A DNA stretch of 64,000 bases from an uncultured Alphaproteobacteria bacterium. GTDB lineage: Bacteria > Pseudomonadota > Alphaproteobacteria > RF32 > CAG-239. The stretch spans positions 19,502 through 83,501 of the forward strand of contig CALXWE010000003.1 of the NCBI GenBank assembly GCA_944392295.1, given 5' to 3'. Below, one piece after another: positions 29,289 to 38,892 of this stretch; positions within the stretch are counted from its first letter, which is position 1; each line of letters begins with the position of its first letter. Made by a program: the position numbers and the translations under genes. A model generated the notes under the pieces. The model saw only the letters and a list, made by a program, of their open reading frames with translations, had not been told where the DNA came from and did not search any database.

Positions 29289-30360
29289 ATTGTTTTCCTC
29301 TGCGATAGAGCCGACGTCCACGCTTACGGAAATTATGTTTTTGCTGACGTTCATGATGCATCATATCCAGCAAAATTCCCTCACGGATACCGCGATCGGC
29401 TACCGTAATTTCGGAAATCGGCCAATAAGTCATTAGGGATTCAATAATCGCACATCCCGAAATTGTCAAGTCTGATTTAGCAGGTCCTATACACGGATGC
29501 TTACGCCTTCCGGCATCACCCATATTTTTAATTTTGGTAATAACCTTCATTACATCAGGACCAGATATTGAAATACCATCTACCGCTGAACGATTATAAC
29601 GAGACAGGCCTAGATGCACTGCACCCAGTACCGTTACAGTACCCGAAGTACCTATAACCTGAATTTCTTGATTTTTAATACCTTCATAAATGCCGAATTT
29701 TTCATCAAATTCTTTTAACAATCCTTGAGTACGTTCCATAATCGTATTATAGGCCAATTTAGTCATATCTTGCTTAGGAAAAGCTTCGGAAATGGTAACC
29801 ACGCCATAAGGCAAAGAAATAAAACCTTCAATAAAAGTTTTACCCGTATCGGTAATGCGAGCCAATGAAATTTCAGTTGAACCGCCGCCTATATCAAAAA
29901 CTAGCATTCTTTTAATGTTGCGATTTAATAATGGTACGCATCCTACTACTGCCAAACGAGATTCTTCTTTTGAAGATATGACCTCTAAATTGATACCGGC
30001 TTCTTTTTTCACCAGTTCAACAAACTCTTGGCAATTTTTAGCTCTGCGGCAAGCTGCCGTAGCCACAAAACGAGAATTAATAATCGGAGCATATTCATTA
30101 ATTACTCCGCGGCAAACCTTAAGAGCCGTAACCGTACGCCTTATAGCCTCGCGAGAAAGTTCGTTATTATTGATAATTCCTTCGCCCAGACGAGTAATTT
30201 TTGAAAAAGTTTCCACTACATGAAACGAAGTAGGCGTTGGGGTTGCAATAACCAAGCGGCAAGAATTAGTTCCCAAATCTATAGCCGCATAATGACCTGC
30301 CGCGGCATTATCATTATGCTGCGGCAGGTGGTTACGACTATATTTGGAAAGACCGGCCAT
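29260..30360 (-). CDS. Ppx/GppA phosphatase family protein (first copy)
   Basis: A 366-residue Ppx/GppA protein paralogous to the next gene: AAIDLGTNSCRLVIA, ATAACRRAKNCQEF and FDIGGGSTEISLARI match one-to-one. It differs by an extra N-terminal segment of about 25 residues and by a very basic C-terminal tail (RKRGRRLYRRGKQYATKK) that could bind RNA or polyphosphate. The ATG at 30360 lies just after the ccrM stop; an earlier ATG inside ccrM is possible. The 3' end overlaps the second copy by 29 bases, so ccrM, both phosphatases and rlmE are likely one operon. Confidence 0.85.
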   Translation of the reverse strand: MAGLSKYSRNHLPQHNDNAAAGHYAAIDLGTNSCRLVIATPTPTSFHVVETFSKITRLGEGIINNNELSREAIRRTVTALKVCRGVINEYAPIINSRFVATAACRRAKNCQEFVELVKKEAGINLEVISSKEESRLAVVGCVPLLNRNIKRMLVFDIGGGSTEISLARITDTGKTFIEGFISLPYGVVTISEAFPKQDMTKLAYNTIMERTQGLLKEFDEKFGIYEGIKNQEIQVIGTSGTVTVLGAVHLGLSRYNRSAVDGISISGPDVMKVITKIKNMGDAGRRKHPCIGPAKSDLTISGCAIIESLMTYWPISEITVADRGIREGILLDMMHHERQQKHNFRKRGRRLYRRGKQYATKKSGGN

Positions 30361-30361
30361 T

Positions 30362-31477
<1,116 letters not shown>

Positions 31478-31484
31478 TTATTAT

Positions 31485-31489
31485 GAATC
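31485..31489. promoter_or_regulatory. GANTC site upstream of ccrM
   Basis: GAATC lies 23 bases before the ccrM start codon. In Caulobacter, ccrM transcription is sensitive to methylation of GANTC sites near its promoter, so feedback is possible here. One site in a short AT-rich gap could also be chance. Confidence 0.35.
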
Positions 31490-31526
31490 TGCTTCATCTT
31501 AGAAGAATATGGTTATAATTTTATTA

Positions 31527-31575
31527 ACAAAAATAGCCAAAATTCTTTTTTACAAACAAAAAGGACTTTGGCTTA
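31527..31575 (-). terminator. Putative terminator of the gene at 31600-32160
   Basis: AGCCAAA / TTTGGCT (7 bp) and CTTTTT / AAAAAG (6 bp) form a two-part stem with a small internal loop. On the minus strand it is followed by ATTTTTG. Confidence 0.55.
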
Positions 31576-31599
31576 TTTAAGTATTTGATTTACTGTTAA

Positions 31600-32160
31600 T
31601 TAATCAGCAGGCCGCATTTTAAGCACCAACTCTGCCTGTTTTTGCATTTTTTTAACCAGGTTAATTTCCGCATCGGTAACATTTTCGATGTTGGCAATTT
31701 CATCTTGTTTATTTATCATATCTTGATAAGTGGCAATTCTGTCCTCGTCTTTCTCTTGTTCCATTTGCTCAGACAGCACCTTTTTAACTTCATCGGCATG
31801 TTGTTTTAAGTATATGGTTCTCAGTATAGCCTGCAGACGCTGTTCGACATAGTAAAAACGCTCAGCCGTCCAGCAATTTTTATTAAGCCAGACATTCACT
31901 CTGACCGGAAGTTTTTCGGTAAAATTTTCTGAAAGGAGAGATACTTTATCAGGAACATCCTTATAAAGCCCTTTATTCATATATTCTTGCCACAGCTTTA
32001 AAAACGAGTTCAGTTCTTGTTCATTTATCACGACCAAAGTTGACATAGGCTGGCATTTACTGTCATATATCGGAGTATCATAGTCTACCAAACGGCAACT
32101 TAGCACCTTCAAAACCAGCAAAAAAGCCAAGATGAGAATTATTTGTTTTTTATAGCGCAT
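31600..32160 (-). CDS. Unknown membrane-anchored or lipoprotein-like protein
   Basis: Not recognised. A 186-residue protein with an N-terminal hydrophobic segment after MRYKKQ (about residues 7-20), ending VLKVLSC. This resembles a lipobox but has Leu at -2, so an uncleaved anchor is equally possible. The rest is charged and mainly helical, with a likely coiled coil at about residues 110-175. GGCGGAG precedes the ATG. The HAD-like gene 13 bases upstream is probably co-transcribed. Confidence 0.62.
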   Translation of the reverse strand: MRYKKQIILILAFLLVLKVLSCRLVDYDTPIYDSKCQPMSTLVVINEQELNSFLKLWQEYMNKGLYKDVPDKVSLLSENFTEKLPVRVNVWLNKNCWTAERFYYVEQRLQAILRTIYLKQHADEVKKVLSEQMEQEKDEDRIATYQDMINKQDEIANIENVTDAEINLVKKMQKQAELVLKMRPAD

Positions 32161-32172
32161 TCAACACTCCGC

Positions 32173-33039
32173 CTACCACCTTAACCCGGATATTACATAA
32201 TCAGGATAAACATCAAAGTTAGTTGCCAAGTTACGAGCTTTTTCAACATCGGGAATATATCCTTCTCCTAAGAAGTTAACATGAATTCCTTTAGAAATCA
32301 AGATAGTATCGGCCTCAAGCGAATGTCCCGACTTTATATCGGTAGCAAAACTATCGCCAATAAACAACACATTCGGCTTTAAGTCAAACAAACCCTCAAG
32401 AGCATAATGTAAAAACTTAAATTCTGGTTTGCCCAGAGCATAAATTTTACCGCCCATAACAGCATATTGCTCTGCAATAGCGCCGCTGCCCAAAGATATC
32501 TGTCCGTTACAATAAGTCGAGACATCATTTCCGGCACATATCAGAGGCAAATTACGAGCAAATACATGTTCCAAATCAGGCATATAATCATCTATAGTGT
32601 CGGCCGCATTTTTAACAGCCCCAATAAAAGCGAAGTCTGCATCATCGATACTCTCCGCTTTATGATATTCCAGACCATCAAACACCGTTTCTGCATCAGA
32701 GGAGCCCAAATTATAATATTTACGCCCCGTCAAGCCAAGAGACTCAGGCTTTTTCAAACGATAATGCAAGACTTCGCCGGCAGATACGATTGACGTTAAA
32801 AAATTTAGATCAGATAAATTTCCGTCGGCCAAAATTTGCGCAACTTCACGAACTCGCATCACCGAGTTGGTAATAATTACAACCTTTTTACCGCTCTGGG
32901 CCATTTTATACAAAGCCTGCAGAGCTTCTTTGTTAACAGTTTCTCCGTTATACAACACCCCATTAAAGCCGCACAAAACGGCATTATATCCGTCAATTAT
33001 TTTAGAAACGCCGACTACCGGCTTGATAATTTTCATCAT
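32173..33039 (-). CDS. HAD-IIA (NagD/TIGR01459-like) protein lacking the catalytic aspartates
   Basis: A 288-residue HAD subfamily IIA protein. The fold is clear: GKKVVIITNSVMR (motif II), YALGKPEFKFL (motif III Lys) and LFIGDSFATDIKSGHSLEAD (motif IV with Asp). However motif I, normally DxDGVL or DVWGVL, reads CGFNGVLYNG. Both the nucleophile Asp and the general acid Asp are replaced (Gly and Asn). It is therefore predicted to be unable to form the aspartyl-phosphate intermediate and is probably a pseudo-enzyme with a binding or regulatory role. The gene is otherwise intact. Two ATGs in a row (33039, 33036) follow AGGGG. Confidence 0.85.
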   Translation of the reverse strand: MMKIIKPVVGVSKIIDGYNAVLCGFNGVLYNGETVNKEALQALYKMAQSGKKVVIITNSVMRVREVAQILADGNLSDLNFLTSIVSAGEVLHYRLKKPESLGLTGRKYYNLGSSDAETVFDGLEYHKAESIDDADFAFIGAVKNAADTIDDYMPDLEHVFARNLPLICAGNDVSTYCNGQISLGSGAIAEQYAVMGGKIYALGKPEFKFLHYALEGLFDLKPNVLFIGDSFATDIKSGHSLEADTILISKGIHVNFLGEGYIPDVEKARNLATNFDVYPDYVISGLRW

Positions 33040-33210
33040 TAAGCCCCTGCTAAATATTAAACTTTTAGGGTAAAATAACGCTTATTGCTTTATTTTTCTT
33101 TAATTTTTTGATAAAAAATAAAATATTTATGAAAAAACGATATTATGGTAACTGATAAAAGTCGAACAAGTAACTTTAAATTTAATTTTTACATTTTTAA
33201 AATTTTTTTA

Positions 33211-33239
33211 TTGACATTAAAAAAAATAAAGGTTATTTA
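33211..33239 (+). promoter_or_regulatory. Promoter of tRNA-Met
   Basis: TTGACA (33211-33216) and TATTTA (33234-33239) are 17 bp apart and end 16 bases before the tRNA. The rest of the gap back to 33040 is very AT-rich, and I see nothing else in it. Confidence 0.75.
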
Positions 33240-33255
33240 AGAACACGAATTAGAT

Positions 33256-33332
33256 GGCGGGGTAGCTCAGTTGGTTAGAGCAGAGGAATCATAATCCTTG
33301 TGTCGAGAGTTCGAATCTCCCCCTCGCTACCA
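33256..33332 (+). tRNA. tRNA-Met (CAT)
   Basis: A 77-nt cloverleaf with encoded CCA. The acceptor stem GGCGGGG pairs with CCTCGCT, the D arm is GCTCAGTTGGTTAGAGC, and the anticodon loop ATCATAA carries CAT. The T loop is TTCGAAT. The T stem has one A-C mismatch. The body resembles elongator tRNA-Met of alphaproteobacteria rather than initiator; a lysidine-modified tRNA-Ile with CAT is a less likely alternative. Confidence 0.94.
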
Positions 33333-33337
33333 ATATC

Positions 33338-33368
33338 AAAACCCTCGTGTAATGCACGAGGGTTTTGT
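33338..33368 (+). terminator. Terminator of tRNA-Met
   Basis: A perfect 12-bp stem AAAACCCTCGTG / CACGAGGGTTTT with a 5-nt loop follows the tRNA after five bases. Confidence 0.85.
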
Positions 33369-33398
33369 TGTGTATATTTCATGTCTTAGACATATACA

Positions 33399-33764
33399 TC
33401 AAAGTTTACAGGCATTACCGTCATATCGCCAGTTACTTACGACCCCCCTTTCTACCACAAAAGTAATATTGCAGTTGTGATTTACCGTATATCCGCCATA
33501 AGTATTTGTATCCGCCCAAATCATATTACCATACCCGTTGATACTAGTTGATTGACTTTGCGGAACATAATATGAAGAAGAATATTCATAAGATAAGTAT
33601 TTTACTGTACCAAGCTGATAAACTCTATGCGGAATTCCCATTTTATCAACAAGTTGCCTTTCCGACAATCCGACCGTAGAATTTAAAGCCTGTTGCAATC
33701 TTGCCTCGGTTGCACAACCTACAAACAGAAAAAGAACAAATCCCATCATCAATATTTTTTTCAT
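33399..33764 (-). CDS. Small outer-membrane-type lipoprotein (SmpA/OmlA-like)
   Basis: A 121-residue lipoprotein. The signal MKKILMMGFVLFLFVGC ends in a good lipobox (FVGC, modified Cys17), so it should be lipidated and exported. The mature part contains LSERQLVDKMGIPHRVYQLG, which resembles the helix-loop of the SmpA/BamE-like fold (small proteins where the G-x-P turn links two helices to a three-stranded sheet). A Ser/Tyr/Asn-rich middle and NCNITFVVERGVVSNWRYDGNAC at the end (two cysteines) follow. GGGAG precedes the ATG. The family placement is tentative. Confidence 0.72.
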   Translation of the reverse strand: MKKILMMGFVLFLFVGCATEARLQQALNSTVGLSERQLVDKMGIPHRVYQLGTVKYLSYEYSSSYYVPQSQSTSINGYGNMIWADTNTYGGYTVNHNCNITFVVERGVVSNWRYDGNACKL

Positions 33765-33854
33765 AACTCGTCTCCCAAACTAGCCGGTCTTATTATTATC
33801 ATAAAAAAAACTCTTGTCAATTTTTATAAACATCAAACAATTTTCAGATTATTA

Positions 33855-33883
33855 TTGATATTTTTTAGCCCGTCAGATACAAT
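33855..33883 (+). promoter_or_regulatory. Promoter of the alpha/beta hydrolase gene
   Basis: TTGATA (33855-33860) and TACAAT (33878-33883) are separated by 17 bp and lie 35 bases before the start codon. Confidence 0.6.
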
Positions 33884-33918
33884 TATGGCACATAAACAAA
33901 CATTAACAGGAAAAAGTT

Positions 33919-34770
33919 ATGAAAAAAGCCTTATTTTTACTCTTATTACTACTGTTAAGCTTTGGTAATGCTTGGGCAGAAAAATTTACCGTTACCAATG
34001 ACAATAATGAAAAAATTATCGTTGATGTGGCAAAACCCCTTAATCAAGCGGCAAGAGGTCTGGTGTTTTTACAACATGGATTGGCTTCATCAATGGAGCA
34101 CCCAGTAATCCAAACCGCAAAAAAAGCCTACCTTGACAACGACTACATTGTTGTAAGTTTTGATAGCCGTTATTCAACAGGTCTTAGCGATGGGGATGTC
34201 AAAAATGCTCGACTAAAAACATTTAAGCAAGATTTGCAAACCGTCACGGAGTGGGCAAAAAGTCAAGACTTTTTCATTACACCCTTTGCTTTGGGCGGAC
34301 ATTCTCTGGGCGGAGCTTCGGTTTTAAGTTATGCCGCTCAAAATCCCGATAATGTGAGCCTGGTTACCGCCGTTGCTCCGGTTATAAGCGGCGATTTATG
34401 GGAAAAATCATGTTTTAAAAATATGCCGCAATTTTGCCAGTCGTGGCAACAAAACGGATTTTATGAATATTCTTTTCAAGGTAAAATGTTTTTAATTGCC
34501 TACGATGTTATCAATGAAGCCAAAAACTTTAATGCCTTAGATATTGCCGATTTACTGTCATCGCCTGTTCTGTTGGTATCAGCCGATGATGATAATATTA
34601 TCCCTCGGCAAGATGTTGAAAGTTTATATAAAAAGGTAAAAGCCCAAAAGCAATTTTATGTAACCAAGCAAAGCGGACACAATTTCATGACATCGCAAAA
34701 TCAGCAAGATTTATATAACATATTATATAATTTTATCAAAGATAACACAAAATCATTGTCAAATATGTAA
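33919..34770 (+). CDS. Secreted alpha/beta hydrolase
   Basis: A 283-residue protein with a cleavable signal peptide: MKKALFLLLLLLLSFGNAWA, cut expected after AWA. The mature enzyme has the alpha/beta-hydrolase fold with the oxyanion region FLQHGLASSMEHP, the nucleophile elbow GGHSLGGAS (Ser), the acid in SADDDNIIPRQD and the catalytic His in KQSGHNFM. A complete triad is visible. It probably acts as a periplasmic esterase, lipase or peptidase; the substrate is unknown. AGGAAAAAGTT precedes the ATG. ruvX follows after 19 bases. Confidence 0.88.
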   Translation: MKKALFLLLLLLLSFGNAWAEKFTVTNDNNEKIIVDVAKPLNQAARGLVFLQHGLASSMEHPVIQTAKKAYLDNDYIVVSFDSRYSTGLSDGDVKNARLKTFKQDLQTVTEWAKSQDFFITPFALGGHSLGGASVLSYAAQNPDNVSLVTAVAPVISGDLWEKSCFKNMPQFCQSWQQNGFYEYSFQGKMFLIAYDVINEAKNFNALDIADLLSSPVLLVSADDDNIIPRQDVESLYKKVKAQKQFYVTKQSGHNFMTSQNQQDLYNILYNFIKDNTKSLSNM

Positions 34771-34789
34771 AATAGGGTATCATCAAAGC

Positions 34790-35248
34790 ATGGAATTACA
34801 AGAATTAAAACAACATTTAAAAACTTACGAGGCGCTTTTAGGCTTTGACTACGGAGAGAAGCGCTTGGGCGTGGCCGTATCCGATTTAATGCGGAGCATT
34901 GCTACCCCTTATAAAATAATAGAGCGCAAAAGTTTAAGCAAAGACATTGACGAAATCAAAAAGATTATAACCGAAAAAGAAATCGGCGGCATTATTTACG
35001 GACTGCCTTTACAGATGGACGGAACGGAGGGAGAAACCGCTCAAAAGGTAAAAAAGTTTGCCGAACAGGTATTTTCACAGACAGGACTTCCCTTTGCTTT
35101 TTGGGATGAAAGACTGTCCTCTTCGGCGGTGGAGAGTTTTTTAATCAAGGATGCCGACTTATCCAGAGCCAAACGCAAAAAAGTATTAGATGCTTCGGCA
35201 GCTTCTTACATCTTGCAAGGTGCTTTAGACGCCTTATCCAGAATATAA
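34790..35248 (+). CDS. ruvX: Putative pre-16S rRNA nuclease/Holliday junction resolvase-like RuvX (YqgF)
   Basis: A 152-residue RNase H-fold protein. The first catalytic Asp is in LGFDYGEKRLGVAVSD, the Glu region is GGIIYGLPLQMDGTEG, and the last acidic cluster is FWDERLSSSAVE. KVLDASAASYILQGALD is the family C-terminus. YqgF/RuvX matures the 5' end of 16S rRNA in E. coli. Length matches the family. It lies 19 bases after the hydrolase gene, and a terminator for the opposite strand follows. Confidence 0.93.
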   Translation: MELQELKQHLKTYEALLGFDYGEKRLGVAVSDLMRSIATPYKIIERKSLSKDIDEIKKIITEKEIGGIIYGLPLQMDGTEGETAQKVKKFAEQVFSQTGLPFAFWDERLSSSAVESFLIKDADLSRAKRKKVLDASAASYILQGALDALSRI

Positions 35249-35250
35249 AA

Positions 35251-35277
35251 AAGGTCTTGGTTTTTAAGCCAAGACCC
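35251..35277 (-). terminator. Terminator of the gene at 35304-35570
   Basis: The 8-bp stem GGTCTTGG / CCAAGACC is followed by TTTTTT on the minus strand only. ruvX on the plus strand lacks its own T run here. Confidence 0.7.
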
Positions 35278-35303
35278 GTGCGAATTGGATTGAACGAATT
35301 GCA

Positions 35304-35570
35304 TTATTTACCCAGCTTACGGGCAAATTGCGTTATTTTAGCTTCCAGCTTCGGGACGCCAACTTTACGCACTTTATCAATCAGCAGGGCGTAGGCGTCT
35401 TCACAACCGACGATGTACTGTTTTTTCTGAAACAACACTTGCAGCCTCACTTCATCGGAAGCATCAAACTCATCCTTTTGTAACATTTCGCTGATAGCAA
35501 CCTGTCTTTGCGTTGCAAACTTCACTCTTTTACGGAACGCATCCGCTTTTTCATGATTTAAACTATTCAT
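35304..35570 (-). CDS. Small hypothetical protein
   Basis: Not recognised. An 88-residue, basic and mainly helical protein (FRKRVKFATQRQVAISEM, PKLEAKITQFARKLGK). Neither a signal peptide nor a membrane span is seen. There is no good Shine-Dalgarno sequence, but it has its own terminator downstream, which supports a real gene. It stands alone between ruvX and the macA-like gene. Confidence 0.58.
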   Translation of the reverse strand: MNSLNHEKADAFRKRVKFATQRQVAISEMLQKDEFDASDEVRLQVLFQKKQYIVGCEDAYALLIDKVRKVGVPKLEAKITQFARKLGK

Positions 35571-35717
35571 AGATTAATTATTTAATAAAAATACAAAACG
35601 TTCATTTATACTAACTCATTAAAATAAAAAAACAAGCAAAAAAAACTGGAAAATATTAAAAAAATCCGTTATGCTCACCGCAAATATAAATATTTTGTGC
35701 TTTTAAGGAATAAATTG

Positions 35718-36863
35718 ATGAAAAAATATGCTAAGTTCTTACTAATAATCGTTGCTGCAATTACAGTCGTATATTTTATGCAGGTTGGCAAAAACACTTA
35801 TAGGTATGAAACCGTTCCCTTAAAAAAAGGCAAAATAAGTCAAATTGTAACCGCCTCGGGCATTATTGACCCGATATCAACGGTTATTGTCGGTACACAG
35901 GTTTCCGGTACTATCAAGGAAATTTATGTTGATTACAACTCTAAAGTAAAAAAAGGTGAGATGTTGGCACTAATTGATCCCGATTTATTTGCCGCCACTG
36001 TGGAACAACGCAAAGCCGCATTAGAAATTGCCAAAGCCTTAGTTGAAGTACAACACAATAACATCACCTATTATTCCAAAACATTAGAAAGAATTAAAAA
36101 GCTCAATTCCTCAAGATATTCCTCTCAAAAAGAACTGGAAGCCGCCCAACGCGATTATGATAACGCCGTTGCTCAGTTAAAATTACAAAAGGCTCAGGTT
36201 AAACAAGATAAAGCTTACTTAAATTCCGCCGAAACAGAACTGCGTTACACCAAAATAAAATCACCGGTTGACGGTATTGTTATTTCAAAATCGGTAGAGG
36301 TCGGACAAACAGTAGCCGCCAGTTTTTCCACTCCCGAATTATTTACCGTTGCCGAAGATTTAACCCAAATGGAAATAGACACTTCGGTAGTAGAAGCCGA
36401 TATTGCCAAAGTTAAAGAAGGTCAAAAAGTGCGTTTTTCGGTAGACAGTTTTCCCGACAAATACTTTGACGGTACCGTAAAACAGGTTCGTAACGAGGCA
36501 ATTACCAACTCTAATGTGGTAACTTACAGCGTTATCATCGGCATTGAAAACCCCGATTTGGTCTTTAAGCCCGGAATGACGGCCAATGTCGAAATCATTA
36601 CCGATGAAAAAGAAGATGCTCTTTTAGTGCCCAATCAGGCTTTACGCTTTTATATGGATTCCGGCAAACGTTATAAAGAAAAAGGTATTTGGTTATTGAG
36701 AAACGGCTTACCGCAGAGAGTAGCCATAACCGAAGGACTTTATGACGATAACTTTACCGAGGTTATCTCCGAAGATTTGGAAGAAGGGGATAAGGTAATT
36801 GTAGCTAAAAACAGCAACAATCCTAAGCAACAAGAAAAAACTCGGTTAAGGATGCCTCGTTAA
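35718..36863 (+). CDS. macA: MacA-like periplasmic adaptor (HlyD family)
   Basis: A 381-residue membrane fusion protein. An N-terminal anchor (about residues 7-24) is followed by the barrel-sandwich start GKISQIVTASGIIDPISTV, the lipoyl-like half GTIKEIYVDYNSKVKKG, a coiled-coil hairpin (about 85-170) and the second lipoyl half RYTKIKSPVDGIVISKSVEVGQTV. VFKPGMTANVEI and LLVPNQALRF follow. Family role: links the inner-membrane MacB-type transporter to an outer-membrane TolC-like channel for export. AAGGAA lies eight bases before the ATG at 35718. It forms an operon with the next two genes; no tolC is in the window. Confidence 0.9.
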   Translation: MKKYAKFLLIIVAAITVVYFMQVGKNTYRYETVPLKKGKISQIVTASGIIDPISTVIVGTQVSGTIKEIYVDYNSKVKKGEMLALIDPDLFAATVEQRKAALEIAKALVEVQHNNITYYSKTLERIKKLNSSRYSSQKELEAAQRDYDNAVAQLKLQKAQVKQDKAYLNSAETELRYTKIKSPVDGIVISKSVEVGQTVAASFSTPELFTVAEDLTQMEIDTSVVEADIAKVKEGQKVRFSVDSFPDKYFDGTVKQVRNEAITNSNVVTYSVIIGIENPDLVFKPGMTANVEIITDEKEDALLVPNQALRFYMDSGKRYKEKGIWLLRNGLPQRVAITEGLYDDNFTEVISEDLEEGDKVIVAKNSNNPKQQEKTRLRMPR

Positions 36864-36874
36864 AAGGATAAAAA

Positions 36875-37570
36875 ATGTCACTAATTGAATTACATAACAT
36901 CAAAAAGAGCTACAAGCTTGACGGTTTTGATTTAAGGATATTAAAGGGTATTAATTTATCCATTGAAAAAGGTGAGTTTGTCGCCATTATGGGTCCGTCC
37001 GGTTCAGGAAAATCGACTTTGATGAATATTTTAGGCTGTCTTGATACGCCAAGTTCCGGCAATTATATTCTGGACGGGCAAAACATTGAAAAATTAAGCC
37101 CTGATGAGCTGGCTCATATCCGCAATCAAAAAATCGGGTTTGTATTTCAGGGTTTTAACTTACTACCCCGTACCACCGCCATTGAAAATGTTGAACTACC
37201 TATGGTGTATGCTTCCGTCAAAGAAGAAATACGCAAAAATAAAGCCAAAGATGCTCTTGAAAAAGTGGGCTTAAAAAGCCGCATGTACCATTTGCCCAAC
37301 CAGTTATCGGGCGGTCAGCAACAAAGGGTTGCCATTGCCCGCGCCATAGTAAATGAAGCTCCCCTTATTTTTGCCGATGAGCCGACCGGCAATCTGGATA
37401 CCAAAATGAGTATTGAGATTATGAAACTTTTTACCGAGTTAAACAAAGAAATGGGGCGTACCATAATTTTGGTAACTCATGAAGAAGACATTGCCGCTTA
37501 TGCCGACCGCATTATAAAAATCGTTGACGGTGAAATCAATTCCGATATTAAAAATCCGCAAATTAAGTAA
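36875..37570 (+). CDS. MacB-type ABC transporter ATP-binding protein
   Basis: A 231-residue ABC ATPase with Walker A MGPSGSGKSTLMN, Q-loop FVFQGFNLL, signature LSGGQQQRVAIARA, Walker B LIFADEPTGNLD and H-loop VTHEED. It matches the LolD/MacB/FtsE branch. In E. coli MacB the ATPase and permease are one protein; here they are two genes, as in many bacteria. It starts eleven bases after the adaptor gene and ends eleven bases before the permease gene. Confidence 0.93.
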   Translation: MSLIELHNIKKSYKLDGFDLRILKGINLSIEKGEFVAIMGPSGSGKSTLMNILGCLDTPSSGNYILDGQNIEKLSPDELAHIRNQKIGFVFQGFNLLPRTTAIENVELPMVYASVKEEIRKNKAKDALEKVGLKSRMYHLPNQLSGGQQQRVAIARAIVNEAPLIFADEPTGNLDTKMSIEIMKLFTELNKEMGRTIILVTHEEDIAAYADRIIKIVDGEINSDIKNPQIK

Positions 37571-37581
37571 GGTAAATAAAG

Positions 37582-38811
37582 ATGATAGACGCCAAAACCA
37601 CTTTCAGTATTGCATTACGGGCCATTAAAGCCAACAAGAGCCGCTCCGTATTAACAAGCTTAGGTATAATCATCGGTGTAGCTGCGGTAATTATCATGCT
37701 GGCTATCGGTAACGGTGCCCAGCTTAGCATTCAAGAAGATATGAAAACCATGGGCAGCAACATTTTAACCGTCCGCTCCGGCACATCCACTTCGGGCGGA
37801 CAACGCATGGGTCATGGTACTCAGCCTTCCATGAAAGCCGCCGACGGCGATGCCATACAGGAAAGAATAAAAGAAATTTACTTGGCGGCACCGCTTTTAA
37901 ACGATACCGCACAACTAGTGCACGGTAACGCCAACTGGTCAACATCCGTTACCGGCACGGATAATCGTTATTTTCAAATCAAAGAATGGAATTTGGCTTA
38001 CGGACGCTTTTTTAGTGTAACTGATTTAAAAAATGCTGCCAAAGTGGTTATTTTAGGTTCAACCGTAGTCGGTGAATTATTCGGCGACATGGACCCATTA
38101 GGTAAGACCATACGCATTAAAGGTATTCCGTTTACGGTTATCGGCGTGCTGGAAACTCGCGGTCTAAGTTCTAACGGTTCCGATCAAGACGATATTGTCT
38201 ATATCCCCTTAAGTACCGCTCAAAAAAAGGTTATCGGCATAGCCTTTCCCGACATGGTAAAATCAATAACGTTACAAGCGGTTGATGCTAAAAGTACCTA
38301 CACGGCAGAAGCTAAAATCCGTACATTGCTGCGGCAACGGCACAATTTAGGTAATCATAAAGAAGACGATTTTGTCATCCGCAACCTAACCCAGATGATG
38401 GAAATGCGTGAAAATTCCAGCAAAGTTTTAACTATTTTGTTAGGTTCCATTGCCTCCATTTCTCTTTTGGTAGGTGGTATCGGCATCATGAACATTATGC
38501 TCGTTTCCGTGACCGAACGCACTCGCGAAATTGGGATTCGCATGGCCATCGGAGCCAAAAGCTGGGATATCAGACTGCAATTTTTAACCGAAGCCTTGGT
38601 CTTATCTTTAATCGGCGGTTTTATCGGCGTAGTTTGCGGTTTAAGCGGTGTATGGCTGGTATCTCATTTTAGTTCTTTTAAGGCCGTAGTATCATTAAAT
38701 TACATAATTCTACCGTTTTCTTTTTCGGGCATGGTTGGACTGTTTTTTGGGTTTTATCCGGCTTACAAAGCCTCACTTCTTAACCCGATAACCGCTTTGC
38801 GATACGAATAA
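37582..38811 (+). CDS. MacB-type ABC transporter permease
   Basis: A 409-residue permease of the MacB/FtsX fold. One N-terminal membrane helix (SLGIIIGVAAVIIMLAIGNG) is followed by a large periplasmic domain (MacB-PCD, about 45-280). Three C-terminal helices follow with the signature MLVSVTERTREIGIRMAIGA and the final FGFYPAYKASLLNPITALRYE. Together with the adaptor and ATPase it forms a tripartite exporter, probably for a peptide, lipopeptide or macrolide-like substrate. The substrate is not predictable from the sequence. Confidence 0.93.
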   Translation: MIDAKTTFSIALRAIKANKSRSVLTSLGIIIGVAAVIIMLAIGNGAQLSIQEDMKTMGSNILTVRSGTSTSGGQRMGHGTQPSMKAADGDAIQERIKEIYLAAPLLNDTAQLVHGNANWSTSVTGTDNRYFQIKEWNLAYGRFFSVTDLKNAAKVVILGSTVVGELFGDMDPLGKTIRIKGIPFTVIGVLETRGLSSNGSDQDDIVYIPLSTAQKKVIGIAFPDMVKSITLQAVDAKSTYTAEAKIRTLLRQRHNLGNHKEDDFVIRNLTQMMEMRENSSKVLTILLGSIASISLLVGGIGIMNIMLVSVTERTREIGIRMAIGAKSWDIRLQFLTEALVLSLIGGFIGVVCGLSGVWLVSHFSSFKAVVSLNYIILPFSFSGMVGLFFGFYPAYKASLLNPITALRYE

Positions 38812-38831
38812 GCCTGTTTAGTACAAAATAA

Positions 38832-38859
38832 TTGACAAAATGCATCGAAGGTGTATACT
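38832..38859 (+). promoter_or_regulatory. Promoter of the 26-residue-repeat gene
   Basis: TTGACA (38832-38837) and TATACT (38854-38859) are 16 bp apart and end 33 bases before the start codon. This indicates that the repeat gene is transcribed separately from the exporter operon. Confidence 0.6.
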
Positions 38860-38892
38860 GCAAATTACACTAATCATTATTAACATATAACT

